The position numbers were made by a program, and so were the translations under genes. This document shows positions 1-5,951 of a stretch of 7,575 bases of DNA, in pieces. Where the stretch lies: the NCBI GenBank assembly GCA_030627905.1, contig DAOVRZ010000162.1:1-7575 (forward strand), read 5' to 3'. The stretch comes from JAGMES01 sp023128035 (lineage in GTDB: Bacteria; Bacillota; Halanaerobiia; DY22613). Under the pieces are notes generated by a model. The model saw nothing but the letters and a program-made list of their open reading frames with translations, searched no databases and was not told the DNA's origin. Numbering within the stretch: position 1 is the stretch's first letter; each line of letters begins with the position of its first letter.

Positions 1-18
1 AGAGTATGGTAATATATT

Positions 19-104
19 AAATATAACTCTTCACTGATGACGTATCTCCTTTTTTGTTTACTAGCTAAAAGGATACCACAAAATCAGCTTGAAGAGTTAT
101 ATTT
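19..104. repeat. Long imperfect hairpin (inverted repeat)
   Basis: Bases 19-33 are perfectly complementary to 90-104 (15 bp). The pairing continues as 34-38 with 83-87 after a two-base bulge, and then as GTATC..CCTTTT (from 42) with AAAAGGATAC (67-76). The sequence is therefore nearly one folded arm of about 86 bases around a short loop. A run of seven T follows on the plus strand (102-108), so it could end transcription of a gene entering from the left. The stop codon of the minus-strand gene lies just beside it (107-109). The A/T-rich base and long stem are unusual for a simple terminator. A small mobile inverted repeat is the alternative. Confidence 0.6.
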
Positions 105-106
105 TT

Positions 107-790
107 TTATGAAATTTCCAAAGAACTTTTGACTGTCCAGTCACTTACTAATGAATTTAAATAATAGACATATGGGCTTTTATTTAATTCTTCCACACTA
201 AATCCAGAAACATTAATAAATGAGGAACATGTAAAATGTTTATTTTTTAATAGAATATGCCTAATATACATATTATTACAAAATAAGCTATAATCATTTT
301 CCTTTTGTTTAGTTAATTCATCTGAAATAAAATATTTATAAAATGAAGTTTTATTACAATCTTCAATATATGATCTTTCTATTGAGAAATAGGATAGAAT
401 AGGATTGACCTTACCAGTCAAAATCATATTATGAAAAGCTTTTTTCGCAAGTTTATTGATTCCTTCTAGTTGTATAATGTAAGGAGTTCCATTTACATCA
501 TATGGTACTACTACACGTCTAAAAATAATTGCTAAATCGTTTATTGCGTCTTCAATTGGTAAATTTCCAGAAAGTGTGATTGGACTTACTACTTCCGAAT
601 CAAATTCTCTTTGAAAATAATATTGGTAGGATAATGCTACTTGAATATTCATGTTGTTGTGAATAATTGTTTCTAAATAATTAATACCAACATCATTAGT
701 TAATTCATTTTTGTAAGTGTTTACTTTATGCTGAACAAAATTTTTCACAGGATTTTGCTTAACTTGATTATATTTTATTTCAATAAACAT
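107..790 (-). CDS. Hypothetical protein, 227 residues
   Basis: I do not recognise this protein. It starts at ATG 788-790, preceded on the minus strand by AGAAAGGA at a normal distance (about 8 bases), and ends with TAA at 107-109, so it is a complete reading frame. The product is soluble-looking, with no signal peptide and no hydrophobic span long enough for a membrane helix. It begins MFIEIKYNQV, has a central segment rich in hydrophobic residues with an RRVVVPYDV stretch (about 91-99), and a Cys/Tyr/Asn-rich C-terminal half. It stands alone: the gene to its right on the same strand is separated by a 40-base palindrome. A phage-related or accessory origin is possible from its context only; no function can be inferred. 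Confidence 0.75.
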   Translation of the reverse strand: MFIEIKYNQVKQNPVKNFVQHKVNTYKNELTNDVGINYLETIIHNNMNIQVALSYQYYFQREFDSEVVSPITLSGNLPIEDAINDLAIIFRRVVVPYDVNGTPYIIQLEGINKLAKKAFHNMILTGKVNPILSYFSIERSYIEDCNKTSFYKYFISDELTKQKENDYSLFCNNMYIRHILLKNKHFTCSSFINVSGFSVEELNKSPYVYYLNSLVSDWTVKSSLEIS

Positions 791-893
791 AATTTTAATC
801 CTTTCTTAAAGCTATTTTCTTTTACGTTATAGGTAGCCGCATATAGAACAGTTTAACTTTAATTTGAATTTAGATTATCCATATTTTAGGCAC

Positions 894-933
894 TAATACC
901 TAGTTCTAGTAAATTTACTAGAACTAGGTATTA
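894..933. repeat. Perfect 40-base palindrome, possible terminator
   Basis: The sequence from 894 (TAATACCTAGTTCTAGTAAA) is followed by its exact reverse complement through 933. As RNA it would form a stem of about 18 bp with a 4-base loop on either strand. It lies 18 bases beyond the stop codon of the 70-codon minus-strand ORF and upstream of the 227-residue gene, so a transcription terminator between them is the simplest reading. There is no real T-run after it on either strand, which weakens that reading. A protein-binding or recombination site, or a transposon scar, remains possible. Confidence 0.6.
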
Positions 934-951
934 TAACACGATATTATTTCT

Positions 952-1164
952 TTATTTGTACACAACTGATGAGTTGCTGCCAGTATATGTATTTTCTATC
1001 GTTCTTAGAATTAGGTTACTCCATCCAACTCTTACTGCAGTAACATCTGCAGGTATGGAGTAATAAAGATACGAACAATCAGTAACATACGTAACACCAC
1101 CCAATGCAGGCATGTTTACAGTTTCTGTATAGTATGTTTCAGGAAATAAGAAGCTATGCTGCAC
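952..1164 (-). pseudogene. Short ORF, probable C-terminal remnant of an unknown protein
   Basis: A 70-codon frame could begin at GTG 1162-1164 and ends at TAA 952-954. It has no ribosome binding site, and TGA and TAG codons lie in frame within the ten bases upstream. The proposed start sits only 14 bases after the stop of the toxin gene. The peptide looks coding-like: alternating hydrophobic residues typical of beta strands (ADVTAVRVGWSNLILRT) and a Ser/Thr/Asn-rich tail. I read it as the 3' end of a larger gene, possibly for a surface or phage-type beta-rich protein, whose beginning was lost when it was joined to the toxin gene. The family is not recognised. A genuine small gene is less likely. 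Confidence 0.35.
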
Positions 1165-1178
1165 TAGCTATCAGGGTT

Positions 1179-1484
1179 TTAGAGTAAAAAGCTATATTTT
1201 CTTTTTCCGTGCAATATTCTTCTGATTTCTATTGTGTCATCATTAACTACATAAAATATAAGATAGCTGTTTACAACGAGCATTCGATAGCCTTGGAGCT
1301 GTAAGTGAAAGTTTTTCGGTACTCTCCCTAATAAAGGGAAAACTTATAATTTAGAAATTGCTTCGTCTATTTGATCAAGTAGTTTTAAAGCTGCATAGGG
1401 GTTATCAATCTGGATATATTCAAGTATCTCAGTGAGATCTTTTTCAGCGATTGGTAGATATTGAATTTGATATTTATTGTTCAC
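1179..1484 (-). pseudogene. RelE/ParE-family toxin gene with an in-frame stop
   Basis: The frame runs from GTG 1482-1484, overlapping the end of the antitoxin gene by 11 bases, to TAA 1179-1181 (101 residues plus stop). The N-terminal half reads YLPIAEKDLTEILEYIQIDNPYAA..., and the C-terminal half contains GRVPK, GYRMLVVNSYLIFYVV and IEIRRILHGKRKY. Both are hallmark segments of ParE/RelE toxins (gyrase poison or ribosome-dependent mRNA nuclease), and the full length is typical of the family. Codon 47 (1344-1346) is TAA, in the same frame on both sides, just before FPLLGRVPK, where family members usually have a short EE/EN-FP type stretch. A single G-to-T change from GAA would explain it. Translation would give a 46-residue fragment missing the catalytic C-terminal strands, so the toxin is presumably dead. 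Confidence 0.85.
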
Positions 1485-1743
1485 TTAATTTAGCTCTCAT
1501 TTTATTCATTAAGTCTTTATGGGCTATCTTAGGAGCACCAGATTTACTTTCAGTTTCAGCTTCTCCAAGTTTTTGATATAATTCAAGAAGAGTACGTTGT
1601 TTTTCATAAGCGGCTAAACTCATTACGACCATATTACCTTGACCATTTTTCGTTAAAAATACGGGTTCTCCTTCTTTGTGGCAAATTTCAGATATTTTAC
1701 TGAAATTATTTCGTAGATCAGAGATGGGTCGAATAATTGGCAT
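1474..1743 (-). CDS. Phd/YefM-family antitoxin, 89 residues
   Basis: The product begins MPIIRPISDLRNNFSKISEICHKEGEPVFLTKNG, followed by a MVVMSLAAYEK stretch. This is the classic Phd/YefM N-terminal DNA-binding fold, which binds its own promoter as a dimer. The charged C-terminal part (about 50-89) would wrap and neutralise the partner toxin. The start is ATG 1741-1743, because AAGGAG (1752-1757) sits 8 bases upstream; a GTG at 1750-1752 in the same frame overlaps that site and is unlikely to be used. The gene overlaps the downstream toxin gene by 11 bases, the normal order and coupling for this class. Because the toxin carries a nonsense codon, the antitoxin is probably an orphan. It could still act as a repressor or neutralise related toxins elsewhere. 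Confidence 0.88.
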   Translation of the reverse strand: MPIIRPISDLRNNFSKISEICHKEGEPVFLTKNGQGNMVVMSLAAYEKQRTLLELYQKLGEAETESKSGAPKIAHKDLMNKMRAKLSEQ

Positions 1744-1751
1744 AATTATCA

Positions 1752-1757
1752 CTCCTT
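1752..1757 (-). promoter_or_regulatory. Ribosome binding site of the antitoxin gene
   Basis: AAGGAG on the minus strand, 8 bases before ATG 1743. It decides the start, since the upstream in-frame GTG (1750-1752) overlaps it. Confidence 0.75.
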
Positions 1758-1775
1758 ATCATTAGAGATACTATT

Positions 1776-1795
1776 ATTATATCATAATTATGATA
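1776..1795 (-). promoter_or_regulatory. Antitoxin promoter with overlapping operator palindrome
   Basis: On the minus strand TATAAT (1776-1781) is a consensus -10 box about 30 bases before the antitoxin ATG. It overlaps a perfect 16-base palindrome, TATCATAATTATGATA (1780-1795). Phd/YefM antitoxins repress their own operons by binding short palindromes at the promoter, so this is a good operator candidate. No convincing -35 box is visible at the usual distance, and AT-rich sequence yields short palindromes by chance, so confidence is moderate. Confidence 0.5.
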
Positions 1796-2010
1796 ATTTA
1801 TCTATATAAGTGAGTTCAATTTTAGCAACTAGATATTTCTAAAATTAATGTGGAGAAAGATATGTGAGTTGGCAGAAGTAATTAGGTAGTTCGAATGTAG
1901 CACATTAGAAATATAAACGGTAACATTGAAGAAAAATTATATTAATTTGTAGTTGTATTAGAAATTATTAGTTAAGATTAGTGAATATTGAAGTGTATAT
2001 CGTAAAAACC
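1796..2010. other. Intergenic spacer without recognisable content
   Basis: This stretch lies between the antitoxin promoter and the folded element upstream of the TIR gene. I find no open frame of useful length, no RNA gene and no clear repeat. It is AT-rich and may hold the remains of older inserts. Confidence 0.4.
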
Positions 2011-2097
2011 GTCCAACAGCTTATAACACGGCATATCCTAAATTCTTTCGGCAAAAACTGCCTTAAGAACTTCGGATAAGTGCCGGATATGTTAGCC
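2011..2097. repeat. Folded inverted-repeat element, attC-like in layout
   Basis: A multi-segment hairpin can be drawn from the sequence: TAACA 2024-2028 with TGTTA 2090-2094, GGCA 2030-2033 with TGCC 2081-2084, TATCC 2034-2038 with GGATA 2074-2078, TTCTT 2043-2047 with AAGAA 2065-2069, and GGCA 2050-2053 with TGCC 2059-2062, closing on the loop AAAAC. One arm has five extra bases (GGATA, 2085-2089). GTCCAAC (2011-2017) matches the integron attC left core RYYYAAC; GTTAGCC (2091-2097) misses the right core GTTRRRY at one position. Its GC content is higher than the surroundings. It could be an attC-type recombination site, a dispersed palindromic repeat or a structured leader RNA of the TIR gene, which starts 46 bases downstream. 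Confidence 0.5.
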
Positions 2098-2143
2098 GCA
2101 ATGCTTAGTATAGTTTAATATTTATAAAAGAGGTGATTTAATA

Positions 2144-3343
2144 ATGGTGAAAGTTTTTATTAGTCATTCACATGAAGAGAAGGATTTGGCTTTGGCATGG
2201 CAAACTTTATTGGATCATATATCTCAAGGTGCAATAGAAGTTTGGCTATCTAGCGATACAAAACCCACTGGTGGAATGAAAATTGGTGGTGAATGGAGAG
2301 ATACAATATATAATAAATTGGAAAAGGCTGATTATATTTTAGCGATTATTAGTCCTAGAAGTATTGATAGACCTTGGATTCTTTGGGAATGTGGTGTCGC
2401 TAGCGGTACAGATAAAGAACGAGGGATAATACCAATTGTTTTTTCTATGCCACTATCTGATTTTGATGGACCTTTATCAACATATCAATCTTATGCAGGA
2501 GAAGAAGAGACAAAGATAATTGAAATATGTGAAAGGTTACTTGTAGAAGCAGGGTTATCTCCTAAGAAACAATATTGGCAACCGATTATAGATTCTTATT
2601 TGAGTTCTATTAGACTCCATAGACCGCCTAGAAATGCAAGTCCAACTGCTGTATCTTTATGGGTTCGCAGGATAGAAAATTATATAAACTCTGGACGGGT
2701 ATCAGAATTACATACATTAGCCGATTCAATGTATGCATCTTTAGGAAGTGAAAAAGCAATTGATGCACAGGTTCATAATCTCCTTAGTATTACTTTCTTA
2801 GAAGAAAAACAGTATGAACTGGCATTGAAAGAAGCTAAAAAGGCACTTGCTTTATTACCAGATGACTTAAATTTATTACATCGTAAAATTTTGGTTCTTT
2901 TAGAAATGAGAGAACATAATCAAGCTAAAGATAATTTAGATTATATTTATGGGCAATTTGGAGAGGCAAGATATTTACCAGAAATAGCTGGCTTGGAAGG
3001 GAGATTATACAGAGAATTGTACGAGTTAACGGGGAAAGAGGAGGAGTTAGATAACTCTATAAATGCTTACCAAATTGCTTATGAGAAAGACCCACTAAAT
3101 TACTATTGTGGAGTAAATGTAGTTAACTTGAAACTGTTGAAAGGAGAACATGATGGTGCAAAAGAGATGGCTAATAAAGTTTTAGATGAAGCGTCGAAAT
3201 TTTATTTAAAAGGTACGAAAAGACTTCCCTCACCTAAGCCACGTCATAAAGAATCAGCTTTAAAAGGGATTCAAAGAGTTTTTCGCAGTGCTAATTATCC
3301 AAAAGATAACTTATCAAAGTTTGAAAAAATATTGACTCAGTGA
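2144..3343 (+). CDS. TIR-domain protein with C-terminal TPR-like repeats, 399 residues
   Basis: Residues 1 to about 130 form a TIR domain: first strand VFISHSH (4-10), a long BB-loop region SSDTKPTGGMKIGGEW (36-51), strand YILAIISP (64-71) and WILWECGVA (78-86). E82 sits where TIR NAD hydrolases carry their catalytic glutamate. Residues about 205-350 are TPR-like helical pairs (for example EEKQYELALKEAKKALALLPDD), followed by a GRLYRELYE...NAYQIAYEKDPLNYYCGVN pattern that I associate with the TRAFs-binding/TPR-S type sensor region of bacterial conflict proteins. By family knowledge, such proteins sense infection through the repeats and deplete NAD+. The start is supported by GAGGTGAT (2130-2137), 6 bases upstream. 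No partner gene for a known system (such as a Thoeris sensor) is visible. The last ~45 residues do not look like the usual repeat continuation, and the gene ends exactly where reductase-like sequence begins, so its 3' end may have been altered. Confidence 0.85.
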   Translation: MVKVFISHSHEEKDLALAWQTLLDHISQGAIEVWLSSDTKPTGGMKIGGEWRDTIYNKLEKADYILAIISPRSIDRPWILWECGVASGTDKERGIIPIVFSMPLSDFDGPLSTYQSYAGEEETKIIEICERLLVEAGLSPKKQYWQPIIDSYLSSIRLHRPPRNASPTAVSLWVRRIENYINSGRVSELHTLADSMYASLGSEKAIDAQVHNLLSITFLEEKQYELALKEAKKALALLPDDLNLLHRKILVLLEMREHNQAKDNLDYIYGQFGEARYLPEIAGLEGRLYRELYELTGKEEELDNSINAYQIAYEKDPLNYYCGVNVVNLKLLKGEHDGAKEMANKVLDEASKFYLKGTKRLPSPKPRHKESALKGIQRVFRSANYPKDNLSKFEKILTQ

Positions 3344-4182
3344 TTCATGTTGCTGCTTTAGTAAAATTTGTTGGAGAATATGAGGAATTTAGAAAAGTAA
3401 ATGTTTTAGGAACAGAAGAAGTGATAAACTTTGTAGAAAAATTTGATCTAATACTAAACTATATATCTACTGCGAGCATTGCTGGTTCTTTGTATGAAGA
3501 ACATGATCTTGTATTAACTGAAAATGATTTCAATATCGGTCAAAACTATGTTTCCACTCATTATATCAGAACAAAGTTTGAAGCTGAAAATCTGATACTT
3601 AAAAAAATCAAATCTGGTTTAAAGGGATCAATATTCAGAGTTAGTAACCTAACAGGCCGTTATAGCGATGGGCATTTCCAGATTAATATTAATGAAAATG
3701 ATTTTTATACTAAAATCAAATTGGCAATTGAACTAGGTGTCATTCCTGCTGAATATATGTTAGGAAACTATGAATTTACTCCTGTAGATTATTGTAGTAA
3801 AGCAATTATTGAGATATCAAAGACAAAAGAAGCAGTGGGACGGATTTTCCATTTGATGAATCCTAAGTTTGTACTCTTACCAGTAATACTGGAGACTGTA
3901 GAAACATTAGGGAAGTCTATTGAGGTCTTAAAAGATATGGATACATATTTCGACCATATAAGAGAACTTGGAAAAGATCCTGCAATGTTAGAAGTAATAA
4001 TGGGCCAGGTTCATTTTAAACGCTATGCCGCTGTTAGAGAATACATGGTAAGAGTTGATGCTACAATTACGAATAAGTATTTGAGAAAGATAGGGTTTGA
4101 GTGGCCAGAAATTGATCAGGACTATCTTGCTAAAGTTTTTAGGCATATGGATAGTGTTGGATATGTAAATATTTTGGGATGA
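3340..4182 (+). CDS. Thioester-reductase domain fragment (NRPS terminal R-domain type), N-terminally truncated
   Basis: The open frame encodes an extended short-chain dehydrogenase of the male-sterility/thioester-reductase kind, which releases peptide or acyl chains from carrier proteins as aldehydes using NADPH. Recognisable segments are VIHVAALVKFVGEYEEFRKV, the VNVLGTEEVI helix, the serine strand YISTASIAG, the catalytic YxxxK as YIRTK followed by FEAENLIL, and FRVSNLTGRYSDGHFQ. The EFTPVDY and GRIFHLMNP segments follow. The N-terminal Rossmann part with its TGxTGxxG nucleotide-binding loop (about 90 residues) is absent, as are any adenylation or carrier domains. Codons 3325-3339 (KNIDS) still fit the family, but a TGA at 3322-3324 closes the frame. 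The only start is GTG 3340, overlapping the TIR stop as GTGA, without its own ribosome site. Translation by coupling is possible, but a functional reductase is not expected. Confidence 0.75.
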   Translation: MIHVAALVKFVGEYEEFRKVNVLGTEEVINFVEKFDLILNYISTASIAGSLYEEHDLVLTENDFNIGQNYVSTHYIRTKFEAENLILKKIKSGLKGSIFRVSNLTGRYSDGHFQININENDFYTKIKLAIELGVIPAEYMLGNYEFTPVDYCSKAIIEISKTKEAVGRIFHLMNPKFVLLPVILETVETLGKSIEVLKDMDTYFDHIRELGKDPAMLEVIMGQVHFKRYAAVREYMVRVDATITNKYLRKIGFEWPEIDQDYLAKVFRHMDSVGYVNILG

Positions 4183-4397
4183 GTCGAGCGAAATTCTTGG
4201 TTAACAGACATGGATTTTCAGCCTATGGATTACCGGTAAAATCTCCTTTTTTTGTATTTTTGAATGATGGAGTTCGGGAGTATTTTGGAGTAATCAAGTC
4301 GTTTTTGGTGGATCGGTAGGAAAATATTTTCAGGATTGTATGTGTTTGTTGCTAATTGGAATTAATGGTGAAACCAAAAGAGTAAAAAGTTATTGAG
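4183..4397 (+). other. Untranslated stretch after the reductase fragment
   Basis: Between the reductase stop and the terminator I see no open frame of useful length and no repeat. It probably belongs to the same ancestral transcript as the reductase, of which it would be the 3' untranslated part or a further decayed remnant. Confidence 0.3.
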
Positions 4398-4435
4398 AAA
4401 AAGGTCTCTGAATATGTAGAGACCTTTTTATTTTT
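4398..4435 (+). terminator. Rho-independent terminator
   Basis: A perfect 12-bp stem, AAAAAGGTCTCT (4398-4409) with AGAGACCTTTTT (4418-4429), has an 8-base loop and is followed by A, five T, G and five more T. It closes the transcript carrying the TIR gene and the reductase fragment. The A-run on the left also makes it usable from the minus strand. Confidence 0.9.
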
Positions 4436-4546
4436 GTTTTTGTCAGTTTATTTATTTTGTTAAATTGTAGCTAATATTTAAAGACTTTATTCGATTTTTT
4501 TGATAAAATTGTTTTTTTTAGACAAAAGAGAATACTGTAAAAATAG

Positions 4547-4719
4547 GAAATTTATAAAGAACTTTTGGAAATATTGACGAAATACATTAAGTATATAGAA
4601 AGATATGCTGATTATCTGAAATACTGATAATAGTTATATATGCCGATTATGAGGAATACGTAGACGCAGGACTAGAAAAGTATTAGACGAAATACAATCA
4701 AATAATGGATAAAACATAA
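4547..4719 (+). pseudogene. Decayed tyrosine-rich coding relic
   Basis: Two fragments in different frames read like one damaged gene. 4547-4624 gives EIYKELLEILTKYIKYIERY followed by ADYLKY and a stop. 4639-4716 gives YADYEEYVDAGLEKY, a TAG stop, then TKYNQIMDKT. Tyrosines recur every three or four residues, as in an amphipathic helix. The DNA repeats itself: 4604-4624 and 4639-4659 match at 17 of 21 positions (YADYLKY and YADYEEY), and GACGAAATACA occurs at 4576-4586 and 4686-4696. The second fragment is in the frame of the following TPR gene, so this may be the broken 5' part of that gene or a separate dead gene. The family is not recognised. Confidence 0.45.
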
Positions 4720-4779
4720 TAATATAGTAAATCTGAAAAAAAGGGTTATCCAAAGGGACAGATCAATACATTAAATGCA

Positions 4780-5778
4780 ATGGGGAGTATGTACTTAAAT
4801 CAGCGCAATGTGAAGAAAGCTATGGAGTTACATGAAAAGGCATTAGAAATCTCTAAAAAACTTAGAATTGTATCGGCTCAAGCTGCTACATTACATTTAA
4901 TTGGAAAATGTCATGAGGTTCAAGGAGAATTAGAAACGGCTCTAGACTTATATAAAGAATCACTGGAAATAAAAGAGAAAATTGGTAATTCAGGTAGTCA
5001 GGCAATGACACTAAACGCCATGGGAAGAATTTATGAAAGTCAAGGATTATTTGATAAAGCAATGAAATTATATAAAAAATCTTTAAAAATAGTTGAAAAA
5101 ATAGATAATGTTAAGGGACAAATAGTTACTTTAAATTTACTAGGTGGTATCTATGCAAAACAAGGAAAAGTAGAGACGGCGTTGGAATTATATAAAAAAT
5201 CGTTGGAGTTGAGCAAGGAAATAAACGATGTAGAGGGCTGGGCAAATATATTAAATTCAATGGGTATTATTTATAAAAACCAAGGAAAAGTAAAAAAAGC
5301 CATGGAGCATTATGAAAAGTCATTGGAGATGAATAAGAATATAAATAATAAGATGGGTCAAGCCAGTACATTATGCAACATGGCCTGTCTTTTGGAAGAG
5401 GAAAACAAATACAAAAAAGCTTTTGAATTATATATCAAATCAGCAACCATTTTGGCTAAAATTAAGGCATGGCCTACCTTATATAATGTTCTTTGGTATT
5501 TAGGAGTAAATGATAAATACGAAAACTCATTACAATATTTTGCTCAGGCTTTCTACCTTTTATTCCAGCTAAATTTATCTGAAGAAAATAAAGACAATTT
5601 AGTAGACATTTTTATTAGCAGACTCAAAGGAAAACCTGAAACTGCCTCATTAGTTAACGAGATAGAAGTTGCCGCGAAAAAGGATAAAGTAGAAGATATA
5701 AGCAATAAACTTATTCAAATAGCAGTAAATCTGGTTGAGAACGAGAACTGGTTATTTAATCCTAACGAATTTCTTTAA
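4780..5778 (+). CDS. TPR-repeat protein, 5'-truncated, 332 residues from first ATG
   Basis: Residues 1 to about 225 are tetratricopeptide repeats with an exact 40-residue period. Equivalent positions MGSMYLNQ (1), IGKCHEVQ (41), MGRIYESQ (81), LGGIYAKQ (121), MGIIYKNQ (161) and MACLLEEE (201) are each followed by an A-(M/L)-(E/D/K)-(L/H)-(Y/H)-x-K/E-(S/A)-L motif. Such repeats form a superhelix that binds other proteins. The last ~100 residues are a helical tail of unknown role. The ATG has no ribosome binding site, and repeat-like sequence continues in frame upstream (KGYPKGQINTLNA, open from 4723) until two TAA codons (4717-4722). The true N-terminus, and perhaps a leading effector or ATPase domain, has therefore been lost. 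It may be untranslated. A soluble product is expected, and no partner can be named. Confidence 0.7.
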   Translation: MGSMYLNQRNVKKAMELHEKALEISKKLRIVSAQAATLHLIGKCHEVQGELETALDLYKESLEIKEKIGNSGSQAMTLNAMGRIYESQGLFDKAMKLYKKSLKIVEKIDNVKGQIVTLNLLGGIYAKQGKVETALELYKKSLELSKEINDVEGWANILNSMGIIYKNQGKVKKAMEHYEKSLEMNKNINNKMGQASTLCNMACLLEEENKYKKAFELYIKSATILAKIKAWPTLYNVLWYLGVNDKYENSLQYFAQAFYLLFQLNLSEENKDNLVDIFISRLKGKPETASLVNEIEVAAKKDKVEDISNKLIQIAVNLVENENWLFNPNEFL

Positions 5779-5890
5779 GGAAATTGATTTAAATTTGGCT
5801 AGAACAAAGGTCAATAAGCAGGAAAATATTTATTTATAAAGAATTTAAAAGATAGTATTCTGTAAATAATAGATATTGGAGAAAATCCGA

Positions 5891-5919
5891 CTGATTAAAA
5901 AATAATTATTTTATATTAT
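5891..5919 (+). promoter_or_regulatory. Weak promoter candidate for the ATPase gene
   Basis: TATTAT (5914-5919) lies 17 bases after CTGATT (5891-5896), which is a poor -35 match. A 14-base AT palindrome, AAAATAATTATTTT (5899-5912), fills the spacer. The 173-base gap after the TPR gene and a good downstream ribosome site suggest independent transcription. The AT-rich context makes chance matches likely. Confidence 0.25.
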
Positions 5920-5938
5920 CCTTTAACTAGAGGAGAAT

Positions 5939-5943
5939 GGAGG
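5939..5943 (+). promoter_or_regulatory. Ribosome binding site of the ATPase gene
   Basis: GGAGG, 8 bases before ATG 5952. It favours that start over ATG 5937, which lies inside the site and only one base after another AGGAG. Confidence 0.7.
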
Positions 5944-5951
5944 TTAAATAT

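Noticed and set aside
834..841. TAGCCGCA shared with 2093-2100, as a possible second copy of the folded element
   Set aside because: Only eight bases match, and no corresponding hairpin is found to the left of 834.
1344..1346. Programmed readthrough of the toxin stop codon
   Set aside because: No recoding signal is visible, and a one-base mutation from GAA is a simpler explanation.
1744..1752. GTG start for a three-residue longer antitoxin
   Set aside because: The GTG overlaps the AAGGAG ribosome site that serves ATG 1741-1743.
3340..3343. GTGA overlap as proof of a genuine TIR-reductase operon
   Set aside because: The GTG is simply the valine codon of the family motif VIH in a truncated domain, so the overlap is probably a by-product of the junction.
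4780..5470. CRISPR-like or satellite repeat because of the 120-base spacing
   Set aside because: The repeats are diverged, continuous and in frame; they encode TPR helices, with no unique spacers.
5899..5912. 14-base AT palindrome as an operator
   Set aside because: It consists only of A and T in an AT-rich spacer, so a chance origin is likely; it is mentioned only with the weak promoter.
5937..5951. ATG 5937 as start of the ATPase gene (five extra residues)
   Set aside because: It lies one base after AGGAG, too close to be read, and the GGAGG at 5939-5943 is correctly spaced for ATG 5952, where family similarity (LPIGISDF) begins.
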